A stretch of 64,000 nt of DNA, from positions 682,001 through 746,000 of the forward strand of contig NZ_JBHUJS010000003.1 of NCBI RefSeq assembly GCF_042683405.1. The letters run 5' to 3'. A model generated the notes under the pieces. That model saw nothing but the letters and a program-made list of their open reading frames with translations, did not search any database and was not told the DNA's origin. Below are positions 41,812 to 49,666 of this stretch, piece by piece; positions within the stretch are counted from its first letter, which is position 1; each line of letters begins with the position of its first letter. Made by a program: the position numbers and the translations under genes. This DNA comes from Telluria sp042683405. GTDB taxonomy: Bacteria; Pseudomonadota; Gammaproteobacteria; Burkholderiales; Burkholderiaceae_D.

Positions 41812-43751
41812 GGGTGGGCTGCCTCCTGGCGCAGGGCCAGCGCGGCATCCACGCTGGCGTTGAATTCATCGATATCGATCGGCTTGGACAGGTAGCGGAA
41901 GAAACCCGCTGCGCGCCCGCGCTCGGCATCGCCTGCCATCGCATTGGCGGTCAGCGCGATCACCGGCACCTGCGCCGTTTCGGGCAGCGCGCGCAGCGCA
42001 TGGAAGGCCTCGATGCCCGACATGTCAGGCAGGTTCAGGTCCATCAGCACCAGGTCGGGCCGGTGGCGGCGCGCCATCTCCACCCCCGTGCGGCCGTCCG
42101 GCGCGGCCAGCAGCCGCATGCCCGGCCGGTAGCGCAGCAGCTGTGCGACCAGGTCGAGGTTGGCCGGATTGTCTTCCACGTACAGCAGCGTGTGCGAGAC
42201 TGCGGCATCCGATGGCGCGGCCTGCCCGTCCTGCTCCTGCGGCGCCTCCACCGCTTCCTCGGTCACGGCCAGCGGCAGCTCGAACCAGAACACGCTGCCA
42301 ACCCCGGCCGTGCTCGATACGCCGACCGTACCGCCCATCAGCTCCACCAGCCGCCGCGTGACCACCAGCCCGATCCCGCTACCCTCCTCCGTGCCCGCTT
42401 CCTGCCCGAGCCGGTTAAATGGCTGGAACAGGTTGTCCAGCTGTTGCCGCGACAGGCCGATGCCGGTGTCCTGCACCGACACGCGGACCGCGGACGCGCC
42501 GGAGCGGCGGCAATCCAGCATCACGGCGCCGCCTTCGCGGTTGTACTTGATCGCGTTGGACAGCAGGTTGAGCAGGACCTGCTTGACCCGGGTACGGTCG
42601 GCATATGCGCTGGACCCGCAGCTGTCAGGGAACAGCAGGCGCACGCCGCGCCGCGCCGCCAGCGGCTCGACCATCGCGCGGCATTCGGCGATCGCGCCGG
42701 CCATGTCGACCGGCTCCAGCGCCAGCGAAACCGTGCCCGACTCCACCTTGGCCAGGTCGAGGATTTCGTTGATCAGGGTGAGCAGGTGGCGGCCCGACTT
42801 GTGGATGTGGCCCGCGAACTCCTTGCGCTGCTCCGGCGTGGCCGGCATGCTGTCGGAAGTGAGGATCTGCGCGAACCCGAGGATCGCGTTGAGCGGGGTG
42901 CGCAGCTCGTGGCTCATGGAGGACAGGAAGGCCGACTTGGCCTGGTTGGCCTTCTGCGCCTCCGCCATCGCCAGCTCCAGCTCCGCGTTGGCGGTCTCCA
43001 GCTGCAGCGTGCGCTCGTACACACGCTGCTCCAGCTGCTCGTTCAGGCGGTCCAGCTCTCCGGTGCGCAGCTCGATCTCGCGCAGCATGGCGTTGAAGGA
43101 GTCGACCAGCTCGGCCACCTCGTCGTCGCTGCTGCGCGGCGCGCGGCGCGAAAAGTCGCGCGTGGCCACCACCTCGCGCGCGATGCCGGTGATGCGCAGC
43201 ACCGGCCCGGTGATCACGCGGCCGATGCGGCGCGCCACCAGCACGGCGACGGCCAGCGCCAGCAGCATGGCGGCCGATCCGATCAGGAGGTAATCCAGCA
43301 GGCGCGCCACCAGCGCGTATTCCGAGCGCAGGTAGACGGTGCCGATGAAATCGCCGTGCTCGACGATCCGGTGGAACATGACGAAACGCTCGCCTTCGGC
43401 GCGGCTGCCCTCGGGCCGCGCGCGCGGCGGGAAGATCGCCGGTTCGCCCGGCACCGCGTAGGAGGCGAACAGGCGCCCGCCGGCATCGTAGATCGCGCCC
43501 GCGCGCATGCCCGGCCGGATGCGCAGCAGCGACAGGTTCTCGAACGCCAGCGGGGCGTCGTCGAAATTGAGCGCCGCCGCCGTCATGTGGCCCAGCAGCT
43601 CGGCCTGGGTGGCCACGTCGAGCACCACCCGGTTGTGGTAGCCGCGCAGGTCGTAGGCGATGATGCTGCCGATCGACACGAGCAGGGCCGCCACGGTGGC
43701 AGCCACCACCACACCGACCACTTTCCGCTGCATCGAGCGCAGGCGCTTCAT
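41808..43751 (-). CDS. Hybrid sensor histidine kinase
   Basis: A 647-residue membrane kinase. TM1 about 12-33, an external CHASE8-like sensor (about 35-150), TM2 about 155-175, HAMP (about 176-230), coiled coil, HisKA with SSMSHELRTPLNAILGF, HATPase with NLLSNAIKYN, VQDTGIGLS and GSGIGLVV, and a C-terminal receiver with Asp in DLVLMDLNLPDMSG. It should sense a periplasmic cue, perhaps through the YfiR-domain protein encoded just upstream (4 nt overlap), and pass phosphate to the Rec-GGDEF-EAL protein encoded next (4 nt overlap). Confidence 0.92.
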   Translation of the reverse strand: MKRLRSMQRKVVGVVVAATVAALLVSIGSIIAYDLRGYHNRVVLDVATQAELLGHMTAAALNFDDAPLAFENLSLLRIRPGMRAGAIYDAGGRLFASYAVPGEPAIFPPRARPEGSRAEGERFVMFHRIVEHGDFIGTVYLRSEYALVARLLDYLLIGSAAMLLALAVAVLVARRIGRVITGPVLRITGIAREVVATRDFSRRAPRSSDDEVAELVDSFNAMLREIELRTGELDRLNEQLEQRVYERTLQLETANAELELAMAEAQKANQAKSAFLSSMSHELRTPLNAILGFAQILTSDSMPATPEQRKEFAGHIHKSGRHLLTLINEILDLAKVESGTVSLALEPVDMAGAIAECRAMVEPLAARRGVRLLFPDSCGSSAYADRTRVKQVLLNLLSNAIKYNREGGAVMLDCRRSGASAVRVSVQDTGIGLSRQQLDNLFQPFNRLGQEAGTEEGSGIGLVVTRRLVELMGGTVGVSSTAGVGSVFWFELPLAVTEEAVEAPQEQDGQAAPSDAAVSHTLLYVEDNPANLDLVAQLLRYRPGMRLLAAPDGRTGVEMARRHRPDLVLMDLNLPDMSGIEAFHALRALPETAQVPVIALTANAMAGDAERGRAAGFFRYLSKPIDIDEFNASVDAALALRQEAAHP

Positions 43752-44293
43752 ATCGGGATCCGCGTCTCCACCCGGTGTGCCGCGGCCAGCATGCGCGCGC
43801 TGATGCGCAGCCGTCCCGTGTTCACGCGCCGCAGCGCCACCTCGAAGCGCAGCTTGTTATCGGCAATGACGAAATTGATCATCCCTCCCTGTGCGAATGC
43901 CTGGTCCGAATCGGTCACGGTCAGCACCGGATTGCCGCGCGCCTCCTCCAGGATGTCGCCGATCGCGGCGCGGCCGCCGCTGGCGTACAACATGTGCACC
44001 CCGTCGAGCGGCATGCCGCGCGTGATGCGCCGCACTTCGACCGGATGGCCGCCGACCGCACGCCCTGCCACCAGGCGCTGCAGCAGCTCGGCGGCCGCCT
44101 CGCTGCCGGCCACGCCGATCACGAACGGACTGTCGGGACCGTCGAATGCGCCGGGCGGCCACTCGGCATAGGTGGCGAACTTGTACAGGTAGGCCGCCTT
44201 CACCGCGAGTTCGACCGGTTCGGAAGCGCGCGCCGGCAGCGCCGCAGCGGCGAGCAGGACCAGCACCAGCAGGAGTTGGCGGGCCGGCGACAT
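43748..44293 (-). CDS. YfiR-domain (DUF4154) periplasmic protein
   Basis: A 181-residue secreted protein: signal peptide MSPARQLLLVLVLLAAAALPARA, then a YfiR domain (VELAVKAAYLYKFATYAEWP, FVIGVAGSEAAAELLQRL, LTVTDSDQAFAQGGMINFVI). In Pseudomonas aeruginosa YfiR is a periplasmic inhibitor of the diguanylate cyclase YfiN, which also has a CHASE8 sensor. Here it lies between a TonB-dependent receptor and a CHASE8-like kinase, so it may link outer-membrane events to the kinase (inference). Its ATG shares one base with the receptor stop (TGATG). Confidence 0.88.
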   Translation of the reverse strand: MSPARQLLLVLVLLAAAALPARASEPVELAVKAAYLYKFATYAEWPPGAFDGPDSPFVIGVAGSEAAAELLQRLVAGRAVGGHPVEVRRITRGMPLDGVHMLYASGGRAAIGDILEEARGNPVLTVTDSDQAFAQGGMINFVIADNKLRFEVALRRVNTGRLRISARMLAAAHRVETRIPI

Positions 44294-46239
44294 CAGAACC
44301 TCCACGACAGCCGTGCCAGCACGCTGCGCTCCATCACCGGGCGCACACCGGGCGCGCCGAATTCCGCATGCCCGCCCGCAAACAGGTTCCGGGCCAGCAG
44401 CGACAGTTCCAGGTCGTCGCGCAGCTCCCAGCCCAGGCGCAGGTCGACCGCGGTATACGACGGCACCACGGGGCGCGGCAGCGCGCCCACGCGGCGCGCG
44501 GTCAGGTCCAGCTCGACCGATGGCGACACGTCCCAGGAAGCGCGCAGCAGCGACCACGAGCTCGGGTCGTTGGTCGCGAACCCGGTCGCCGCCGACCCGT
44601 CCCGGCTGCCCGGCTTGGCATGCAGGTCAAGCCGGTGCATCACGTGCCCCAGGGTCAGGCGCAGGTCGGGCCGCACATCCCAGGTGGCGGACATCTCGGC
44701 GCCGTAGGTGGTGCCCTCGGCCTTGTTGAGGAAGACCGCGCCCGCTCCGCGCGGATTCGGTTCGAGCGTGCGCAGGCGGTCGTAATCGCTGTAGAACAGC
44801 GTCACCGCGTACGACAGCGCGGCATGGGGATTGCCGCGATAGCCCAGCTGCACCACGCGCGCCACCTCGGACTGGAAGTCCGGTCCGCCGGCAATCGCGT
44901 ACTGCGGCACCCCGTTTACGACCGGCGGCACCGCAGGGGCGAACAGGTCGCGGTCGATGCGGGACGGCGCCCGCACCGCGCGCGAGGCCGATGCCCACAG
45001 CAGGTGGCCCTCGCCGGCGTCGAACGCGAACGACAGGTAGGGCAGCGTCTCGAGGCCGGTGTAGCTGTTGTGCTCCAGCTTGAGTCCTGCCGTCACGCGC
45101 ATGCGGTCGTTGATGCGGATCTCGTCCTGGGCGTACACATTGGTCCATTTCAGGTCCACCCGGCCGGGCAGGAAAGCGAACCCCACGCCGTTCACGCGCA
45201 CGTCGTCGCGCGCAACGCGGTGCCCGCCGCCCCAGATCAGCGCATGGCGCTCGCCAAGGCGGATCGAATGCTGGATGTCCAGGTCGAAGGTGTCGAGGTC
45301 CTCGATGAACGCGCCCGGCTGGTCGCGCGTGGTGTTGTCGAGGTAGGCCTGCACCCGCAGTTCGGAGCCGTTGCCCAGGGTGCGCGTCAGGCGCCCGACC
45401 AGGTTGGCGCCGCCGATCTCGATGTCGCGCGTGTTCAGCTGGTGCAGTTCGCCGCGGTAGATGTCGCCCTGCACCGTGACCTCGCCGCCCAGCGCATTGC
45501 CGTCCATGCGGAATCCTGCCGCGCGGCGCTGCATGCCGGTGTACGAGATGCCGCCTTTCTCGGTCTCCAGGTCGTCGTCCTGCCGGTAGCGCGCATACAC
45601 GCGGTATGAGAAATTCCCCGCGCTGGTCCCATGGCGCACGCTGCCGAACCGGCTGTCGCTTCCCGCGCCCCCGGTGACCAGCCCGCCCAGCGTGCGGTCG
45701 GCCGGCTTGGTGATGATGTTGATCACGCCGTTGACGGCATTTGCGCCCCAGATCGTGGCGCCCGGGCCGCTGATGACTTCGATCCGGTCGACGTCCGGCA
45801 TGACCAGGTCGTGCGCGTCCCAGAACACGCCGGAGAACAACGGCGAATAAATGGTGCGGCCGTCGATCATGACCAGCATCTTGTTCTGGAAGGGATTGTT
45901 GAAGCCGCGCGCGCTGACGGCGTAGTTGCGCGCATCGACCCGCGCCACATGCAGGTTGGGCGCCAGGCGCAGCGCCTCGGGCAGCGTGTGCGCGCCGGCG
46001 CGCCGGATCTCGTCGCCGCGGATCACGTACACGGGCGCGGGCGTATCGCGCAGCATCTCGGTCTTGCGCGATACCGAAGTGATTTCGATATTGCCCAGTT
46101 CTTCGAGCGAGAGATTGGCGAAATTCGGTGCCTGCGGATCGGCATGGGCAAGCTGCGCCAGGCATCCGACAATCGCCGCGGCCATCAGCTTGTGCGCCGT
46201 GCGCAGGGTGCGAGGGGTGTTAAATATCTTCTTGGTCAT
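44293..46239 (-). CDS. TonB-dependent outer-membrane receptor
   Basis: A 648-residue TonB-dependent receptor. Signal peptide ending in LAQLAHA, a TonB-box-like/plug start (LSLEELGNIEITSVSRKTE), plug domain with DTPAPVYVIRGDEIRRAG, VEVISGPGATIWGANAVNGV-type segment (DRIEVISGPGATIWGANAVN), then a 22-strand barrel ending in SVLARLSWRF, with the terminal Phe used for outer-membrane assembly. Ligand unknown. It is the first gene of the receptor-YfiR-kinase-GGDEF/EAL operon, so it may act as a sensor as well as a transporter. It diverges from pncC. Confidence 0.93.
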   Translation of the reverse strand: MTKKIFNTPRTLRTAHKLMAAAIVGCLAQLAHADPQAPNFANLSLEELGNIEITSVSRKTEMLRDTPAPVYVIRGDEIRRAGAHTLPEALRLAPNLHVARVDARNYAVSARGFNNPFQNKMLVMIDGRTIYSPLFSGVFWDAHDLVMPDVDRIEVISGPGATIWGANAVNGVINIITKPADRTLGGLVTGGAGSDSRFGSVRHGTSAGNFSYRVYARYRQDDDLETEKGGISYTGMQRRAAGFRMDGNALGGEVTVQGDIYRGELHQLNTRDIEIGGANLVGRLTRTLGNGSELRVQAYLDNTTRDQPGAFIEDLDTFDLDIQHSIRLGERHALIWGGGHRVARDDVRVNGVGFAFLPGRVDLKWTNVYAQDEIRINDRMRVTAGLKLEHNSYTGLETLPYLSFAFDAGEGHLLWASASRAVRAPSRIDRDLFAPAVPPVVNGVPQYAIAGGPDFQSEVARVVQLGYRGNPHAALSYAVTLFYSDYDRLRTLEPNPRGAGAVFLNKAEGTTYGAEMSATWDVRPDLRLTLGHVMHRLDLHAKPGSRDGSAATGFATNDPSSWSLLRASWDVSPSVELDLTARRVGALPRPVVPSYTAVDLRLGWELRDDLELSLLARNLFAGGHAEFGAPGVRPVMERSVLARLSWRF

Positions 46240-46326
46240 GTCGGCACTATTCTACGGTTGGCACCTTACCAGCCACGGCAGCACGGCTGGCGCACGGTTG
46301 TCGCCGTTATTCTTGATAAATCGCAA

Positions 46327-46371
46327 TTAACTGTACGTTAAATTGACCCGGCCGGGTGAGCATTTTATGCA
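46327..46371 (+). promoter_or_regulatory. pncC promoter region with inverted repeat
   Basis: TTGACC (46343-46348), 17 nt spacer and TATGCA (46366-46371). Just upstream, TTAAC-tgtac-GTTAA (46327-46341) is a perfect inverted repeat that could be an operator for pncC or for the divergent receptor operon. Confidence 0.4.
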
Positions 46372-46441
46372 CGAACGGTTGCCCATTTTTCAATTCTCCG
46401 CGCTAGAATGGGACCGGAACGAACCACAACAGGAGCCTGAT

Positions 46442-46924
46442 GTGACGAACGAACTTCTTGACCTGGCCACCCAGGCCGGCCGCGCGCTGCAAAGCAAGCA
46501 ACTGATGCTCGCCACTGCCGAATCGTGTACCGGGGGCGGCGTCGCCCAGGCCGTCACGGAAGTGGCCGGCTCGACAGGCTGGTTCGACTGCGGCTTCGTG
46601 GTGTACTCCAATGTGTCCAAGACCGAACTGCTGGACGTGTCGGCGGCGCTGATCGCCCAGCATGGCACGGTCAGCGAGGAGGTGGCCGCCGCCATGGCGG
46701 TGGGCGCGCTGGCCAACAGCAGCGCCGACGTGGCCATCTCGACCACGGGCATCGCCGGCCCGACCGGCGCCGTGCCCGGCAAGCCGGTGGGCACTGTCTG
46801 CTTCGGCTGGGCCCGCGGCGAGACCGTCCGCACCGAACGGCTGGTGTTCCAGGGCGACCGCCAGTCGGTGCGCGAGCAGACCGTCCGCCACGCCCTGCAA
46901 GGCCTGCTGCGCTTCATCGAATAA
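46442..46924 (+). CDS. pncC: Nicotinamide-nucleotide amidohydrolase (CinA C-terminal family)
   Basis: Deamidates nicotinamide mononucleotide to nicotinate mononucleotide in NAD recycling. 160 residues, only the CinA C-terminal domain: LMLATAESCTGGGVAQAVTE, the CGFVVYSNVSKTELLDV segment and STTGIAGPTGAVPGKPVGTV. The start is GTG 46442 with AGGAG 7 nt upstream. It has its own promoter region and a strong terminator. Confidence 0.94.
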   Translation: MTNELLDLATQAGRALQSKQLMLATAESCTGGGVAQAVTEVAGSTGWFDCGFVVYSNVSKTELLDVSAALIAQHGTVSEEVAAAMAVGALANSSADVAISTTGIAGPTGAVPGKPVGTVCFGWARGETVRTERLVFQGDRQSVREQTVRHALQGLLRFIE

Positions 46925-46974
46925 TCCGGAGCACCAGCCCGGTGCTTTCGGCAACCCGGCACCGCTACCTGCCC

Positions 46975-46998
46975 CGCCCCGTTCGCGGGGCGCTTTTT
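46975..46998 (+). terminator. Intrinsic terminator of pncC
   Basis: CGCCCCG-ttcg-CGGGGCG (46975-46992) followed by CTTTTT. It separates pncC from the TraL-like gene. Confidence 0.85.
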
Positions 46999-47060
46999 GC
47001 TCGCCTGCCGCCATCGACCCCTGTATAGTTCTAGGCTGAAATATACGGAGCATTTTTTCG

Positions 47061-47789
47061 ATGGATAATTCGGTTCACTTCATCCTGCAGGGCAAGGGCG
47101 GGATCGGCAAGACGCTGGTATCGACCATCGTCGCGCAATACCTGAAGCAGGACAGCGACGCCCCGTTGCGCTGCTACGACACCGACCAGGAAAACGCCAC
47201 CTTCCTGCGCTACAAGGCACTGAACGTCAAGCACGTGCCGGTCATGACCGACAACCGCACGATCGACCCCAAGCGCTTCGACGCGCTGATGATCGACATC
47301 CTCGAGGAAGGCGGCAATTGCGTGGTCGACAACGGCGCCAACACCTTCTCGCCGCTGATGTCCTACCTGCTCGAAAACGACTGCTTCGACCTGCTGCGCG
47401 ATTCGGGCCGCAAGGTCTACATCCATACCATCGTGGGCGGCGGCGACACCCTGCACGACACCGCGACCGGCTTCGTGTCGACCGCCAAGTCGACCGACGT
47501 GCCGCTGGTGCTGTGGGAGAACGAGCATTTCGGCAAGCTGGCCTCGGCCTCGGGCAAGGTGTTCACCGAATCGCAGACCTACGTCGACAATTCGGCGCGC
47601 GTGGTCGGGCGCATCGTGCTCGCGCAGCGCAACGCCGACACCTTCGGCGCCGACATCAAGAAAATGAACACCGCCCGCCTGACCGCGGAAGAAGTGAAGG
47701 CGAGCGACCGCTTCAACGTCATGGAAAAGCAGCGCATCAAGGTCGTGTTCAAGGACTTGTTCGCGCAGCTCGGCCAGGTCAACTGGTAA
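47061..47789 (+). CDS. TraL-like ParA/MinD-family ATPase
   Basis: A 242-residue P-loop ATPase with a deviant Walker A (GKGGIGKT, residues 11-18). The whole length resembles TraL of IncP conjugative plasmids: VHFILQGKGGIGKTLVSTIV, CYDTDQENATFLRYKALNV, the VVDNGANTFSPLMSYLLEND segment and VYIHTIVGGGDTLHDTATGF. TraL's biochemical role in conjugation is poorly defined. No other transfer genes are present here. A TATAGT hexamer upstream (47032-47037) may be its -10. A small TraM-like membrane protein is encoded 8 nt downstream. Confidence 0.85.
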   Translation: MDNSVHFILQGKGGIGKTLVSTIVAQYLKQDSDAPLRCYDTDQENATFLRYKALNVKHVPVMTDNRTIDPKRFDALMIDILEEGGNCVVDNGANTFSPLMSYLLENDCFDLLRDSGRKVYIHTIVGGGDTLHDTATGFVSTAKSTDVPLVLWENEHFGKLASASGKVFTESQTYVDNSARVVGRIVLAQRNADTFGADIKKMNTARLTAEEVKASDRFNVMEKQRIKVVFKDLFAQLGQVNW

Positions 47790-47797
47790 GGACCGCC

Positions 47798-48115
47798 ATG
47801 GACCAGCAAAAACTGCGCACGCTCGTGTTCGAGAAGACCGGGGTGAAGATCGACGTGGACGATCCCGTGTTCGCCCTGGTGGCGCTGAACGAAGCGGTGC
47901 TGGAGGAAGCAGTGGAACGCCACGTCGCGGCGATCGAGCTGGCCAGCCGCGAGCTGGTGGCGCATGCGCGCGCGGCGGGCGGAATCGCGGCGCCGGCCGC
48001 GGCACCCGGCATGGCGGGACTGCTGGCGCAGGAGAAGCGGACGATCGCGATTGCGGCCGCCTCCGCGGTGCTGGGCGCGCTGGTGGTGCTGCTCGGCCAG
48101 GCCCTGCTCGCCTAG
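47798..48115 (+). CDS. TraM-like small membrane protein
   Basis: A 105-residue protein with an N-terminal helical region (MDQQKLRTLVFEKTGVKIDV, then DDPVFALVALNEAVLEEAVE) and one C-terminal membrane helix (about 80-104, IAIAAASAVLGALVVLLG). The N-terminal DDPxxAL pattern, size and position after a TraL homologue match TraM of IncP plasmids. It probably anchors or partners the ATPase at the membrane (inference). It is convergent with the FKBP gene. Confidence 0.78.
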   Translation: MDQQKLRTLVFEKTGVKIDVDDPVFALVALNEAVLEEAVERHVAAIELASRELVAHARAAGGIAAPAAAPGMAGLLAQEKRTIAIAAASAVLGALVVLLGQALLA

Positions 48116-48138
48116 GAAGGAACCGTACTGCCCGCAGG

Positions 48139-48159
48139 GCGGGCGGCACGGCCCGCTTT
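48139..48159 (+). terminator. Weak terminator candidate after the TraM-like gene
   Basis: GCGGGC-ggcacg-GCCCGC followed by only TTT. An alternative stem GCCCGC/GCGGGC (48130-48144) competes with it. Confidence 0.35.
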
Positions 48160-48164
48160 CCGCA

Positions 48165-48695
48165 TTACTTCACGTCGAGCAGTTCGACGTCGAAGATCAG
48201 GTCGGCGTCAGCCGGAATGAAGCCACCGCCCGCGCCTTTCTTGCCATAGGCGAGGTGCGACGGAATGATCAGCGTGCGCTTGCCGCCGACCCGCATGCCT
48301 TCCACGCCCTGGTCCCAGCCCTTGATCACTTTGCCTGCGCCCAGCGGGAATTCGAGCGGCTCGCCGCGGTCGAGCGAGGAGTCGAACTTGCGGCCGCGCT
48401 GGCGCACCGCCAGCGGCTTGTAGAACCAGCCCGTGTAGTGCACATAGACGGTCTTGCCCGGCATGGCCAGGGCGCCCTTGCCCACCACATTGTCGATCTT
48501 CTCGAGCGGAGGCAGCGCGGGAGCTGCAGGCTCGGCTGGCGCCGCTGCAGGCGCGGGCGCCGCGGCCGGTTGCGCCTCGGCAACCGAGGTGGCCGACTGC
48601 GCGGCGGCAGCGGCGGCAGGCGCCTGCGCTGCGCTCTGCGCCAGGGCGGCCGCAGATGCGATCGCGAGTACGCTGAATACGAATGGTCGAATCAT
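48165..48695 (-). CDS. Secreted FKBP-type peptidyl-prolyl isomerase
   Basis: A 176-residue prolyl isomerase from ATG 48695. Signal peptide (MIRPFVFSVLAIASAAALA), then an unusually Ala/Pro-rich linker (about 20-62), then the FKBP domain (about 65-176: VYVHYTGWFY, FDSSLDRGEPLEFPLGAGKV, KGWDQGVEGMRVGGKRTLII, PADADLIFDVELLDVK). It should assist folding in the periplasm. The start given is the one with a signal peptide; an open frame continues upstream without similarity. tcdA lies upstream on the same strand (32 nt). Confidence 0.93.
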   Translation of the reverse strand: MIRPFVFSVLAIASAAALAQSAAQAPAAAAAAQSATSVAEAQPAAAPAPAAAPAEPAAPALPPLEKIDNVVGKGALAMPGKTVYVHYTGWFYKPLAVRQRGRKFDSSLDRGEPLEFPLGAGKVIKGWDQGVEGMRVGGKRTLIIPSHLAYGKKGAGGGFIPADADLIFDVELLDVK

Positions 48696-48727
48696 TGCTA
48701 ATCTTTCAAAGAAGAAAAAAGACCCGC

Positions 48728-49591
48728 CTATGATAGCAGGGCCGCTTTCGGATGCACCACGGCATCGGCCATCTTGTTCAGCACGTGCGCCACGGCGGCC
48801 ATGCCGAAGCTGGCAGTGACCACCATGGTCGAGCCGAAGCCGGCGCAGTTCAGGCCGGACACGCCGCCGCGCTCGTCGCCATCCACCGAGCACGCCGCCT
48901 CGTCCCCTTCCGGGAACTTCAGCGGCTCCATCGAGAACACCGCGTCGATGTGGAAGTTGTTCTTGGAGCCGCGCGGGAAGCCGTGGCTGTTGCGCAGGCG
49001 CCGGCGCACCTTGGCCAGCAGCGGTTCCTGCTCGGTCTTGGACAGGTCGCGCACCGCGATCTTGGTCGGATCGACCTTGCCGCCCGCGCCGCCGATCGTG
49101 ACCAAAGGGATCTGGTGTTCAGCGCAATAGGCGATCAGCGCCGTCTTGGCGCGCACGCTGTCGATCGCATCGATCACGTAGTCGAAGCCGCGCCCGCCGA
49201 TGAACTGGTCGAGGTTGTCGGCGGCGACGAAGTCTTCCACCAGGTTGACCTTGCAGAACGGATTGATCCCGGCGATGCGCGCGGCCAGCGCATCGATCTT
49301 GGGCATGCCGACGGTGCCGGTCAGTGCCTGGATCTGGCGGTTCACGTTCGATTCGGCCACGTTGTCCAGGTCGATCAGGGTCAGCTGGCCGATCGCGCTG
49401 CGGGCCAGCGCCTCCACGGCCCAGGAGCCGACGCCGCCGACGCCGACCACGCAGATGTGCGCGTTGCGGAAGCGCTCCAGCGCGCGGGCGCCGTACAGCC
49501 GTCCGATGCCGCCAAAGCGGCGCTCGAAATCGACTTCGTCGGCAGGGTCGCAGGCGGCCGTTGCGCCGGGTGGGGTAGTCATCGCATCCAT
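48728..49591 (-). CDS. tcdA: tRNA threonylcarbamoyladenosine dehydratase
   Basis: ATP-dependent dehydratase of the ThiF/E1-like family that cyclises t6A37 in tRNA to ct6A. The 287 residues have the nucleotide motif ICVVGVGGVGSWAVEALARS, the arginine-containing DLDNVAESNVNRQ, FDYVIDAIDSVRAKTALI and the C-terminal family sequence GFGSTMVVTASFGMAAVAHV. It acts downstream of threonylcarbamoyl-AMP synthase, which is encoded at 56.3-57.4 kb, so two steps of the same modification lie in this window though not in one operon. Confidence 0.95.
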   Translation of the reverse strand: MDAMTTPPGATAACDPADEVDFERRFGGIGRLYGARALERFRNAHICVVGVGGVGSWAVEALARSAIGQLTLIDLDNVAESNVNRQIQALTGTVGMPKIDALAARIAGINPFCKVNLVEDFVAADNLDQFIGGRGFDYVIDAIDSVRAKTALIAYCAEHQIPLVTIGGAGGKVDPTKIAVRDLSKTEQEPLLAKVRRRLRNSHGFPRGSKNNFHIDAVFSMEPLKFPEGDEAACSVDGDERGGVSGLNCAGFGSTMVVTASFGMAAVAHVLNKMADAVVHPKAALLS

Positions 49592-49666
49592 GCGCGCATT
49601 TTAACGGACGGGGCCATCCGGCTGCTCTAAAATGCCGGGTAATGTCAATTCATCACCGCCCCCGCC

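Noticed and set aside
38161..41895. A 1244-codon plus-strand open frame antisense to the signalling genes
   Set aside because: Antisense shadow of thiL-frame and GGDEF-EAL sequence in GC-rich DNA; no start context or domains.
47061..48115. Chromosome or plasmid partition (parA/parB) locus
   Set aside because: The second gene encodes a membrane protein without a ParB domain, no parS-like repeats were seen, and the ATPase resembles TraL along its whole length.
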